DNA of 19,381 bases from positions 1 through 19,381 of the forward strand of contig JBGPOZ010000068.1 in assembly GCA_041488295.1 (NCBI GenBank), read 5' to 3'. The stretch is from URHD0088 sp041488295. GTDB taxonomy: Bacteria > Pseudomonadota > Alphaproteobacteria > ATCC43930 > CGMCC-115725. Each line of letters begins with the position of its first letter. Position 1 is the first letter of the stretch. A program made the translations under genes and the position numbers. Below the pieces are notes generated by a model, which did not search any database, was not told the DNA's origin, and saw nothing but the letters and a program-made list of their open reading frames with translations. Positions 1 to 6,694 of this stretch are shown piece after piece.

Positions 1-77
1 AGCGAATTGGATGCTCCTTTTGAATCAAGGCTTCACATCCCCGAACGCTCAAGTGTCGCTACGCGTCGGACCTGCCC

Positions 78-158
78 CTACGTCCGCTTACGGAAATGGT
101 CGAGGCTCCACACCGCGCCGCCGACCAGGAAGAAGGTGAAGAACATGAAGCTGTACAT
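78..158 (-). CDS. possible 26-residue single-span membrane peptide
   Basis: A very short minus-strand frame starting at ATG 158 encodes a peptide that is almost entirely one hydrophobic helix (MYSFMFFTFFLVGGAVW), ending in a positively charged tail (DHFRKRT). A GGAGG lies only 3 nt upstream of the ATG, which is closer than usual; a second ATG lies four codons in. The hydrophobic helix followed by a basic tail is typical of small membrane proteins and unlike the arginine-rich shadow frames nearby. The frame stays open far upstream, but that part is antisense to the next gene and looks like shadow. No family recognised; existence is uncertain. Confidence 0.25.
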   Translation of the reverse strand: MYSFMFFTFFLVGGAVWSLDHFRKRT

Positions 159-278
159 CACCCTCCAGATCGCCGCCGCGGACCAGTGAGCCGTCTGCGG
201 CTGTCGTGGTTCGGCACGAAATTGACCCTTGGTCCGCCCAGCCCTGACGCGTAACGTGACAGCGCAGGAAACGGGGGG

Positions 279-641
279 ATGGGAAAGAAAATGACATGGC
301 ACCGATTGTGCGAAGGCCGAGGCCTTCTCGCGGCTTGTACCGCTTCGGCGCTGATCCTTGTCGGGTTCCCCGCGGCGGGCAAGCAGTCGACGAGCTGGCA
401 CCTCAAGGTGCCGGTGCTGTGCGGCCGTCATTCCGCGCTCACCGAGGGACTGAAGGCGGTGTTGGACCATGATCTCGATGCCGCCGCCCGCGCCGGCTGC
501 TTCAAGATGCAGCAACCTCTGCCCGTTCTCCTCGTCGGCGAATACGATGATGGGCAAGTCGCCAAGGTGACTTACAAGGGCCGCAATGGACGCTTGCGCA
601 CCGCGTGGACGCTGCGGGCTCTCGTCGAAGAGGACAAATGA
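279..641 (+). CDS. small exported protein of unknown function
   Basis: This 120-residue protein has an N-terminal basic stretch followed by a hydrophobic segment (about residues 17-32, LLAACTASALILVGF), consistent with a cleavable signal peptide or membrane anchor; cleavage near the AAG at 33-35 is plausible. An LAAC tetrapeptide resembles a lipobox but lies before the hydrophobic core, so I do not call it a lipoprotein. The mature part is about 85 residues and contains two cysteines (in VLCGRH and AGCFKM) that could pair in the periplasm, and a KVTYKGRNGRL stretch suggestive of a beta hairpin. The start could instead be ATG 291 (MTWHRL). It stands alone upstream of the tRNA. I do not recognise a family. 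Confidence 0.6.
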   Translation: MGKKMTWHRLCEGRGLLAACTASALILVGFPAAGKQSTSWHLKVPVLCGRHSALTEGLKAVLDHDLDAAARAGCFKMQQPLPVLLVGEYDDGQVAKVTYKGRNGRLRTAWTLRALVEEDK

Positions 642-700
642 TTGCGCGACGGCCAGCGATTCGACGGCATCGAATTCTGGCGCAGTCTGACCGGCTCTGA

Positions 701-706
701 TATAAG
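701..706 (+). promoter_or_regulatory. possible -10 element for the tRNA-Asn gene
   Basis: TATAAG in the context GATATAAGGGCC lies about 50 nt before the tRNA, a spacing that fits a short precursor leader. A -35 partner is weak (CTGGCG, about 18 nt upstream). Inferred from position and base composition only. Confidence 0.3.
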
Positions 707-756
707 GGCCGCCCGCCCAGCGAGGCGCGGGACGTGCCGCCTCTGGCGGTGTCTGA

Positions 757-831
757 TCCCGGGTAGCTCAGTGGTAGAGCAAGCGGCTGTTAACCGCTTG
801 GCCGGGGGTTCGAATCCCTCCCCGGGAGCCA
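757..831 (+). tRNA. tRNA-Asn(GTT)
   Basis: A complete 75-nt cloverleaf can be folded. The acceptor stem TCCCGGG (757-763) pairs with CCCGGGA (821-827). The D arm is GCTC-AGTGGTAGA-GC. The anticodon stem AGCGG/CCGCT (782-786/794-798) holds loop CTGTTAA with anticodon GTT at 789-791, and the T arm has the TTCGAAT loop. The discriminator is G828 and CCA is encoded at 829-831. Anticodon GTT reads AAC/AAU, giving asparagine. A strong terminator follows at once, so it is a single-tRNA transcript. Confidence 0.97.
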
Positions 832-836
832 ATTGG

Positions 837-878
837 AACAGGGAGCTAGGTCATCGACCGCCTAGCTCCCTGTTTGTG
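837..878 (+). terminator. rho-independent terminator of the tRNA-Asn transcript
   Basis: A perfect 14-bp inverted repeat, AACAGGGAGCTAGG (837-850) with CCTAGCTCCCTGTT (861-874), has a 10-nt loop and runs into TTTGT. It begins 5 nt after the encoded CCA, so it ends the tRNA precursor. Confidence 0.85.
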
Positions 879-1061
879 TCTAGGTCAGAGGTTGGAGCGC
901 ACCCCTCGGACCTGACAGGTTGGGCTCACGAGATTGGACGATGCCGGCAGGGCCACGCAGAGAAGGTGATGGTCCAGTGCCGATCGCACAGCGTCGTTTC
1001 AAGCGACAGATCGACGATGCTCGCGCCGGTCCGGGCGCCGCTCGATCAATGCCGTCAGAGG

Positions 1062-1277
1062 TCAACGGCCCGGGTGGTTGTGGACGTGATAGACCGAATA
1101 TTGCGCTTCCTGGCGGTCGAATGCCCATGGCGTTGACGGCCGTGTCATGCCGTACACAAGGACGCTTCCGACAACGGCAAGGAGCAGCGCCAGGACGATG
1201 AAGGTTGCGGATCGACAGGTTGCACAAGGCAGGCCGTGTCGCCGTGGAGCGTGGGTCGTTGCCATGATCACCCCCAT
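1062..1277 (-). CDS. small single-span membrane protein of unknown function
   Basis: The 71-residue product has a basic N-terminus with a CATC cysteine pair, one strong transmembrane helix (about residues 25-43, ATFIVLALLLAVVGSVLVYG), and a polar C-terminal tail rich in histidine (YHVHNHPGR). The predicted topology is N-in, with the tail outside. Two starts are possible: ATG 1277, preceded by GAGGGGAAATCC, or ATG 1265, preceded by GGGGG at good spacing. The CxxC and the His-rich tail could bind metal, but that is only a suggestion. No family recognised. It stands alone; 877-1061 downstream holds nothing I can identify. Confidence 0.5.
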   Translation of the reverse strand: MGVIMATTHAPRRHGLPCATCRSATFIVLALLLAVVGSVLVYGMTRPSTPWAFDRQEAQYSVYHVHNHPGR

Positions 1278-1411
1278 GGATTTCCCCTCTCGACATCATT
1301 ATCCCGGATACTTCTAAATCTTTCGTTATTCCGGCCAGGCGAATTTGACCCGCTCCGCCAAGCGTCACAGGTGCAATTCGCAGCCGCGGCCGACCTGATC
1401 GATCGTCCGCT

Positions 1412-1443
1412 AAAGAAAAGCCCCGCCACTCGTCGGGCGGGGC
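1412..1443 (-). terminator. rho-independent terminator, minus strand
   Basis: On the minus strand GCCCCGCC (1443-1436) and GGCGGGGC (1427-1420) form an 8-bp GC-only stem with an 8-nt loop, followed by TTTTCTTT (1419-1412). The T tract lies only on the minus-strand side, so this ends leftward transcription, either from the chromate transporter pair or from the candidate small RNA. Confidence 0.75.
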
Positions 1444-1474
1444 CAAGTCAGGGGAACGCGCTCAGAGAGCGCGA
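1412..1474 (-). ncRNA. candidate small RNA (hairpin, C-rich linker, terminator)
   Basis: Reading on the minus strand there is a promoter-like CTTGCC (1507-1502), 16 nt, then CTACAT (1485-1480). About seven bases on, a perfect 7-bp hairpin CGCGCTC-TCT-GAGCGCG (1473-1457) begins, followed by a linker TTCCCCTGACTTG (1456-1444) and an 8-bp terminator with a T tract. The roughly 63-nt layout matches the better-supported small RNA at 11241-11334, including the GCG-TTYCC...ACTTGG linker. Alternatively this is only the terminator of the chromate transporter operon, which ends about 190 nt upstream. No coding frame fits. Confidence 0.35.
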
Positions 1475-1667
1475 TAGTGATGTAGGTCGATCCAGGGGCG
1501 CGGCAAGCGCGCGCTATCCCTCGGCAGGTGAAGCGTGACGTCGAGGCGCCTTGGACGTGGCGTCACTGCGTCTCGAGCCCGGTCTCACGGCTCTCGTCCT
1601 CGCAAAGATCCGCCGGTTTCGGCCGTCCGCATGATGCAGCCGCGACCCCGCTTTCGCTACTTCGGGA

Positions 1668-2207
1668 TCACCCGGCGATGAGCGGTACCATCAGCGCGTA
1701 GATTGCCGCGACGGCACCCAGCAGAAGAAGCGGGTGAAGCTGCCGCACCACGAGGATGGCGGCCGCGACCGCCGCGGTGATCCAGGCGATCGCCCCGCCA
1801 TGGGTCGCCTGCAGGATCGAATAGGCACCGGCGAAAACGAGGCCGATGGCGATCGGCGCCAAGCCGCGCTCGATGCTCTGCCGCCACATCGCGCCACGAT
1901 AGCGGTGCCACAGCAAAGTTGCGCCGAGAACGACGAGGCTCGACGGTATATAGAGCGCGAGCGAGGCGACGAGAGCGCCGGCCCAGCCCGCCACCTTCCA
2001 GCCGACAAGGGTGACGATGAGCGTCCCCGGCCCCGGCGCCGCGCGCGAGATGGCAAAGAGGTCGACGAAGTCCCGCTGCGTCAGCCAGCCATGGACCGTC
2101 ACCGTCTGGTGCTCCATCTCGGCGAGGATCGACGGGCCGCCGCCGATCGAAAGAAAAGACAACGGCACGAAGACGCGCACCAGGCCCCAAAGCACGTTTT
2201 CATCCAT
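1668..2207 (-). CDS. chromate transporter, CHR family half-protein (second of pair)
   Basis: This 179-residue integral membrane protein of the CHR (ChrA) family is expected to act with its neighbour as a heteromeric exporter of chromate or a similar oxyanion. Visible are the family glycine motif SIGGGP (20-25) and the signature AAPGPGTLIVTLVGW (56-70), followed by several hydrophobic helices. The full ChrA protein is about 400 residues with two homologous halves; this is one half. I start it at ATG 2207 (MDENV) because that ATG overlaps the upstream gene's stop by 8 nt (ATGGATGA), indicating translational coupling; an in-frame ATG at 2228 would lie deeper in that gene. True substrate unknown; no chromate regulator gene adjoins. 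Confidence 0.9.
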   Translation of the reverse strand: MDENVLWGLVRVFVPLSFLSIGGGPSILAEMEHQTVTVHGWLTQRDFVDLFAISRAAPGPGTLIVTLVGWKVAGWAGALVASLALYIPSSLVVLGATLLWHRYRGAMWRQSIERGLAPIAIGLVFAGAYSILQATHGGAIAWITAAVAAAILVVRQLHPLLLLGAVAAIYALMVPLIAG

Positions 2208-2760
2208 GGGGCGGCGTCCGCCAAGCAAGCATCACGCTGAGCGGGGCGAGGCACAGGATGACGACGAGCATCGGCCAATGCAGAACGCCGACGGCGAGGA
2301 AGACGGCGAGCGCGATCGCAACGGCGGGAAGGCTCTTGCTGCGCTGGATCGCCTTCAGCCCGGTTGCGATATTGAGCCCGACAGCGGCGCTGGCGACGCC
2401 ATCCAAAATGACGTGGACGGACCCCGCTCCGCTGACGCGGCTATAGAGCTCGAACATCGCGATGATCACGATGATCGGCAGCCAGAGAAGCCCGAGCACC
2501 GCGGTTATTGCCCCGACGCCGCCTCGCAGCTGAATGCCGAGATAGAGCGCGAGGTTCACCATATTGGCGCCGGGCAAGACTTGGCTCAGCGCGAGGCCGC
2601 TCAGGAACTCGCGCTCCTCCAGCCAGCGGCGCCGCTCGACCGCCTCGCGATGCATCCACGAGACGAGGCCGCCGCCGAAGCTCGATATGCCGATGCGCGA
2701 GAAGACCAGTGCGATCTCGCGCAGCGAGACCGCGGGAAGGCGTGAGGAAGCCTGGCTCAT
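2200..2760 (-). CDS. chromate transporter, CHR family half-protein (first of pair)
   Basis: This 186-residue membrane protein is the upstream partner of the paired short CHR transporter. It carries the conserved ISSFGGGLVSWMHRE motif (25-39) and the PGA-type signature ALSQVLPGANMVNLALYLG (57-75), then hydrophobic helices at about 80-105, 115-140 and 145-178. In this family, paired half-size genes encode the N-like and C-like halves of the long form. It heads a two-gene operon, divergent from the livF-type gene, so its promoter should lie in 2761-2895. Resistance to chromate is the known role of some members; whether this pair moves chromate cannot be read from sequence. Confidence 0.92.
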   Translation of the reverse strand: MSQASSRLPAVSLREIALVFSRIGISSFGGGLVSWMHREAVERRRWLEEREFLSGLALSQVLPGANMVNLALYLGIQLRGGVGAITAVLGLLWLPIIVIIAMFELYSRVSGAGSVHVILDGVASAAVGLNIATGLKAIQRSKSLPAVAIALAVFLAVGVLHWPMLVVILCLAPLSVMLAWRTPPHG

Positions 2761-2895
2761 GTGATGTCACCCGGCAGCACGATGGCTCGGCCCGAGTATC
2801 GCGTCGCCCGGCGGAATCTGTCATGCTCAATCCACGATCGATCCCCGGCGAAATGCGACGCTCGCGCGGCGCGCCCTCCTTCGGCGAGACCGCTC

Positions 2896-3648
2896 ATGCC
2901 GCTCCTCGAGCTCGAAAATCTGATCGTCTCCTACGGCAAGACCGAGGCGCTGAAGGGGATCTCGTTGCACGTCGAGGCCGGCGAGATCGTCGCGCTGCTC
3001 GGCGCCAACGGCGCCGGCAAGTCGACGACCTTGCGCGCGATCTCCGGCCTTGCCAAGCCGCGATCGGGCGAGATCCGTCTCGACGGAAGGAAGATTTCGG
3101 GAGCCGCGCCCGAAGCCATCGTCCGGCTCGGCGTCGCCCATGTCCCGGAGGGGAGGCGCGTCTTCCCGGGTCTCAGCGTGCGCGAGAACATTCTGATCGG
3201 CGCCGCGAACCGACGCGTTGCCCGCCGCGCGCTCGACGCCGAGGCCTGCCGTATGTTCGACACCTTCCCTGAGATCCGCCCTTTCGCGGAGGCGCGCGGC
3301 TGGACGCTGTCGGGCGGCCAGCAGCAGATGGTCGCGATCGCGCGCGGGCTGATGGCGCGGCCGAGGCTCCTGCTGCTCGACGAGCCCTCGCTCGGTCTCG
3401 CCCCGCTCATCGTGAGGCAGGTGTTGAGCGTCGTCGTGGAGATCGCCAACCGGGGGGCGGCGGTGCTGCTGGTCGAGCAGAACGCGCGCGTCGCGCTGTC
3501 GGTGGCGCAGCGCGGCTACGTGCTCCAGACCGGAGAACTCGTCGCCGAGGGTGCGTCGAAGGATCTCTGGAGCAACGATGGTTTGCGCGATGCCTATCTC
3601 GGCGGGCAAGTCGACGCCATGGCCGACACGATGCGGGCGCAGAGCTAA
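2896..3648 (+). CDS. livF: branched-chain amino acid-type ABC transporter ATP-binding protein (LivF family)
   Basis: The 250-residue cytoplasmic ATPase is of the LivF type, which powers high-affinity uptake of branched-chain amino acids or related compounds such as amides and urea. Motifs: Walker A GANGAGKST (36-44), the LivF-typical HVPEGRRVFPGLSVREN (82-98), signature LSGGQQQ (138-144), Walker B LLLLDEP (158-164) with catalytic Glu163, and LVEQN near 192-196. I chose ATG 2896 because the LivF family begins MxLLEVxxL; the 45 residues of open frame upstream have no family character. It is about 13 residues longer than E. coli LivF, through an acidic C-terminal tail. Oddly, no livG, permease or binding protein adjoins: upstream is the divergent chromate pair and downstream a convergent regulator 10 nt away. 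It must work with subunits encoded elsewhere, or be a leftover. Confidence 0.9.
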   Translation: MPLLELENLIVSYGKTEALKGISLHVEAGEIVALLGANGAGKSTTLRAISGLAKPRSGEIRLDGRKISGAAPEAIVRLGVAHVPEGRRVFPGLSVRENILIGAANRRVARRALDAEACRMFDTFPEIRPFAEARGWTLSGGQQQMVAIARGLMARPRLLLLDEPSLGLAPLIVRQVLSVVVEIANRGAAVLLVEQNARVALSVAQRGYVLQTGELVAEGASKDLWSNDGLRDAYLGGQVDAMADTMRAQS

Positions 3649-3658
3649 GCCGAGCCGA

Positions 3659-4051
3659 TCAGGCCTGTCCCAGGGCTTTTTGGCGCGCGGTGATGGCCTT
3701 CTCGATGCCTTGGAGGAGCGTTGCCGGCGTGAACGGCTTGACGATGAAATAGTCGCCGCGCACTTGCTTTGCCATCTCCAGATCCTGGATCGTTCGGTTG
3801 GCGGTCAGGAACGCTACCGCCGCTTTCACGTCGGGATAGTGCTGGCGGATCATTTTGCAGAGATTGTAGCCGCTCTCCTCGCCGATATTGACGTCGAGGA
3901 TGATCAAGGAGGGGCGGGTCATTTCCAGAGCGCGCAGCGCTTCCGCCGTGTTGAGAGCCGAGACAACCTGATACCCGGAGCGCTCGAGCGTCGCGCGGAC
4001 CAGCTTGATCACCAAGGCGTCATTGTCGACGTGCAAAGCAATCTTGGTCAC
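3659..4051 (-). CDS. single-domain response regulator (CheY-like)
   Basis: This is a 130-residue stand-alone receiver with no output domain. Landmarks: acidic pocket HVDND (Asp9, Asn10, Asp11), phospho-acceptor Asp53 in LIILDVNIGEESG, switch Thr83 in FLTANRT, and Lys105 in VKPF. All key residues are present except that the second pocket acid is Asn. I start it at GTG 4051, with GAGGA six bases upstream; this places beta strand 1 at the very N-terminus, as usual. The GTG overlaps by GTGA a 10-codon frame that itself overlaps the upstream Hpt gene, so translation is probably coupled. It likely exchanges phosphate with the Hpt protein; the kinase is not in the window. Confidence 0.88.
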   Translation of the reverse strand: MTKIALHVDNDALVIKLVRATLERSGYQVVSALNTAEALRALEMTRPSLIILDVNIGEESGYNLCKMIRQHYPDVKAAVAFLTANRTIQDLEMAKQVRGDYFIVKPFTPATLLQGIEKAITARQKALGQA

Positions 4052-4076
4052 GCGATGTCCTCGATCGACGATGTCG

Positions 4077-4826
4077 TCATGTGATCTTGAGCCGCGCGAG
4101 CGCGAGGGCGAGGTCGTCCGAAAACGCTTTGCCCTTATGGACCAGCGGCACCTCGGACGGGAGCGCTTCCAGATCATGGCCGTCGGAGGCAAGGCTGGTC
4201 AAGAGCGCGCACGGGATACCGCGCGTCGCCGGCAGGGCCTTGAGCGCGATCATCAGCTCCACGCCCGACAATCCGGGCATCACCGCCGACGCCATGACGA
4301 GATGCGGCTTGACGCGGTGGATGTAGTCGAGCGCCTCGATCGTGTTCGTGATCAGCACGACGGAGTAGCCGCAGGCTTCGAATTCGCGGCGCACCAGCCG
4401 CGCCTGCGTCGCATGCTCCATGACCAGGACCACGTCGACCTCCTGACGGACGACGTCGGAGAGATCGAAGCTCACCGCGCGCGGCAAATCGGCGATCACG
4501 CGCTCGGCCTCGCCGTCGCGCGGGAGGCGACGGGAGAGGACGTCCTCCATACGGTCGTAAAAACGCCGCAACTCGACCGCCGTCACGCCCGCGCCGGCGT
4601 GATCGATGTAGTCCTCTGCCCGATGCGCGATGAGAGAGATGTTGGGAAAGCCGAACGTGCCGCCATTGCCCTTCAACGAATGGGTACGGCGCCGGATGGC
4701 GCGCAGCGCGTCCTCGCCGGCCGTCCCGCCGCCGCCCAGTCGGTCGAGGAGCCCCGCGACCTCGTCGAGGCTGTCGCTCGCAAGATCGATGAATTCGAGC
4801 GCAAGCTCGTCCATGAACCTGTCCAT
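4077..4826 (-). CDS. Hpt domain protein with degenerate receiver domain
   Basis: The 249-residue cytoplasmic signalling protein has an N-terminal histidine phosphotransfer domain (about 1-115) with His49 in RRTHSLKGNGGTFGF, and a C-terminal receiver-like domain (about 130-245). In the receiver, beta 1 reads VVLVMEHATQ, with one acidic residue instead of a pair. The phospho-acceptor position reads VMASAVMPGLSG, so the Asp is Ser180; the switch Lys231 is kept. The receiver is therefore predicted not to be phosphorylated and may serve in binding. ATG 4826 is chosen for its AGGAAGG site eight bases upstream; the longer open frame to 4943 lacks family character. It is the first gene of a two-gene unit with the single-domain regulator. 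Confidence 0.85.
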   Translation of the reverse strand: MDRFMDELALEFIDLASDSLDEVAGLLDRLGGGGTAGEDALRAIRRRTHSLKGNGGTFGFPNISLIAHRAEDYIDHAGAGVTAVELRRFYDRMEDVLSRRLPRDGEAERVIADLPRAVSFDLSDVVRQEVDVVLVMEHATQARLVRREFEACGYSVVLITNTIEALDYIHRVKPHLVMASAVMPGLSGVELMIALKALPATRGIPCALLTSLASDGHDLEALPSEVPLVHKGKAFSDDLALALARLKIT

Positions 4827-5067
4827 TTTTTCAACCTTCCTGCAGATCGGCGCGCGAATGACCAGCGGCACCGCTCTCCCCTTGGCCCTACGGGCGTCAC
4901 GGGCGAACGCTATGCGTTCATTATTGCGGAATGGTTGATACATTTCAGTTTCTCGTTGCTGCGGATCGACAGGCCGCCCGCGACGTGCGACCTCGTAAAA
5001 TCGCGTCGACGAGGTTGCCGCCTATCGCCTATTCTCGCGCGATCATCGTGATTGTCGGAGGCCGGCG

Positions 5068-5283
5068 GTGAGCGAGGCGGAACCGAGCATGGCGGAATTC
5101 ACGCATCTCCTGCGACGCGCCGGCCTCGAATTGACGGCGCCGGAGATCGACGCCTTGCGCGCGGAAATCGCGCCGTCCTGTCGCGCGCTGCGCGAGATGA
5201 ACCAGCGCATCAGGACCCGGCTGACAGCAGAAAGCGAGCCGGCTCACCGCTTCCGGCGCGGGACCATCGACGATGAGCGCTGA
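5068..5283 (+). CDS. AtzG-like small subunit of an amidase (DUF4089-type)
   Basis: The 71-residue helical protein resembles AtzG, a GatC-like small partner that stabilises the amidase AtzE in 1-carboxybiuret hydrolysis. The pattern of a short helix ending LLRRAGLELTAPEIDALRAE followed by LREMNQRIRTRL is typical of these partners. Start GTG 5068 has a GGAGG site six bases upstream; ATG 5089 is a weaker alternative. Its last 11 nt overlap the amidase start, so the two proteins are probably made in balanced amounts and form a complex. Assignment rests on size, helical pattern and the coupled amidase; substrate unknown. Confidence 0.75.
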   Translation: MSEAEPSMAEFTHLLRRAGLELTAPEIDALRAEIAPSCRALREMNQRIRTRLTAESEPAHRFRRGTIDDER

Positions 5284-6667
5284 GATCGTCCCGACGATTG
5301 CCGAGGCGGCCCGGCGCATCAAGGATCGGACGCTGTCGCCGGTCGAGCTGACGAAGCACTGTCTTCAGCGCATCGAGGCCCTGAACGGGGCACTCAAGTG
5401 CTTTCTCCTGACCCGTGCCGATGCGGCGCTCGCCGAAGCCGCCGCGGCCGAGGCCGAGATCATGCGCGGCCACTATCGCGGTCCGCTCCACGGCATCCCG
5501 ATCGCCCACAAGGACATCTTCGATACTGCCGGGATCCGCACCACGGCGCATTCGAAGATCCTCATCGGCAACGTCCCTGTGCAGGACGCGACCGCGGTGC
5601 GCCTCCTCAAGGAAGCAGGCACCGTCCTTCTCGGCAAGCTGGCGACGCACGAATTCGCCATCGGCGGCCCCTCCTTCGATCTGCCCTGGCCGCCGCCGCG
5701 CAACCCCTGGAACGCGGCGCGTTTCACCGGCGGGTCAAGCAGCGGCACCGGCGTCGCGATCGCCGCCGGCCTCATTCCCGGCGGCACCTGCAGCGACACC
5801 GGCGGCTCGATCCGGCTTCCCGCCGCATATTGCGGCGTCACCGGCCTCAAACCGACCTACGGCCGGGTCTCGCGCCATGGCGTCATTCCGCTGGCATATT
5901 CGCTGGATCACGTCGGACCGCTCGCCTGGACGGCCGAAGACTGCGCCATTCTGCTGCAGTCGATCGCCGGGCACGATCTGCGCGATCCAGCCAGCGTCGA
6001 GACACCCGTCCCCGATTACCGCGCGGCATTGCGCGAGGATTTGCGCGGCATCCGCATCGGCGTCGCCCGACAATTCTTCGAGGACGGCGATCACGCCTCG
6101 GCTGCAGTGCGCGCCGCGATTGACGCCGCGACCGGCATCACGCGCGATCTCGGCGCGGAGCTTCGCGAGATCCGGCTGTCGCCGCCGGAAGATTATGGCG
6201 CCTGCGGCTGGATCATTCTGTTCGCCGAAGCCTGGGCGGTGCACGAAGCGAATATGCGCAAGCGCTTCAACGATTTCGGCAAGATCATGCGCAACCGGGT
6301 GGTGCTCGGCGCCTTCCTCTCGAGCGCCGACTACATTCAGGCGGTGCGCTTGCGCTCCGCCCTCATCCGCGAGATGGACGAGGCGATGGCCGATCTCGAC
6401 GTCATCGTCACCGCGGTGACGCCGGGCGAAGCGCCGCGCCTCGACGACGCGCCGAGCTTCGCGTCCTTCCAGCGCCCGATGACCATGCCCTTCAACGTCA
6501 CCGGACAGCCGGCTTTGGCGACGCGCTGCGGCTTTTCCGCAAACGGCCTCCCGCTGTCGCTCCAGATCGTCGGCAAGCCATTCGCCGAAGCGACCGTGTT
6601 GCGCGTCGCTCACGCCTATGAGCGGGCGACGGAATGGCATCGGCGCCGGCCAAATCTCGCGTGCTGA
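5273..6667 (+). CDS. amidase signature family hydrolase, AtzE-like
   Basis: This 464-residue cytoplasmic amidase hydrolyses a C-N amide bond. The Ser-cisSer-Lys triad of the amidase signature family is visible: Lys80 in HKDIFDTAG, Ser155 in FTGGSSSGTG, and nucleophile Ser179 in SDTGGSIRLPAAYCG. The Ser-Ser spacing of 24 is the family norm. The length is close to AtzE (1-carboxybiuret hydrolase, about 457) and GatA. A GatA role is unlikely because the partner gene is AtzG-like, not GatC, and no gatB is present. It is translationally coupled to the small subunit (11-nt overlap). No cyanuric acid or biuret hydrolase gene is near, so the substrate may be another amide. The downstream gene is convergent. 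Confidence 0.88.
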   Translation: MSAEIVPTIAEAARRIKDRTLSPVELTKHCLQRIEALNGALKCFLLTRADAALAEAAAAEAEIMRGHYRGPLHGIPIAHKDIFDTAGIRTTAHSKILIGNVPVQDATAVRLLKEAGTVLLGKLATHEFAIGGPSFDLPWPPPRNPWNAARFTGGSSSGTGVAIAAGLIPGGTCSDTGGSIRLPAAYCGVTGLKPTYGRVSRHGVIPLAYSLDHVGPLAWTAEDCAILLQSIAGHDLRDPASVETPVPDYRAALREDLRGIRIGVARQFFEDGDHASAAVRAAIDAATGITRDLGAELREIRLSPPEDYGACGWIILFAEAWAVHEANMRKRFNDFGKIMRNRVVLGAFLSSADYIQAVRLRSALIREMDEAMADLDVIVTAVTPGEAPRLDDAPSFASFQRPMTMPFNVTGQPALATRCGFSANGLPLSLQIVGKPFAEATVLRVAHAYERATEWHRRRPNLAC

Positions 6668-6694
6668 ACCAGCGCCGTACCGTCGCGTAGGCTC

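Larger units (their letters stand above)
1278..1667. other. 390-bp stretch without a protein gene
   Basis: Apart from the minus-strand hairpins and terminator at 1412-1474, I see no supported gene. The part 1475-1667, downstream of the chromate transporter stop, has no convincing frame on either strand. The part 1278-1411 is the upstream region of the small membrane protein and is more AT-rich around 1290-1345, as expected of a promoter region. Confidence 0.5.

Noticed and set aside
292..360. Lipobox-like LAAC in the small exported protein
   Set aside because: The Cys precedes, and does not follow, the hydrophobic core, so lipid modification is unlikely.
2011..2745. 244-codon plus-strand open frame
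   Set aside because: Antisense to the overlapping chromate transporter pair; the composition is that of a shadow frame.
2761..2895. N-terminal extension of the LivF-type protein
   Set aside because: The 45 added residues do not match the LivF start, and ATG 2896 gives the normal N-terminus.
4928..4956. GGAAT...CGTT as an EcfG general stress promoter
   Set aside because: The spacing is about 21 nt instead of 16-18, and the -35 is imperfect.
4005..5051. 348-codon plus-strand open frame
   Set aside because: Antisense to the Hpt and regulator genes, both of which show family motifs.
5052..5276. 74-codon plus-strand frame overlapping the AtzG-like gene
   Set aside because: The alternative frame at 5068-5283 has a well-placed GGAGG, family-like helices and coupling to the amidase; this one has none.
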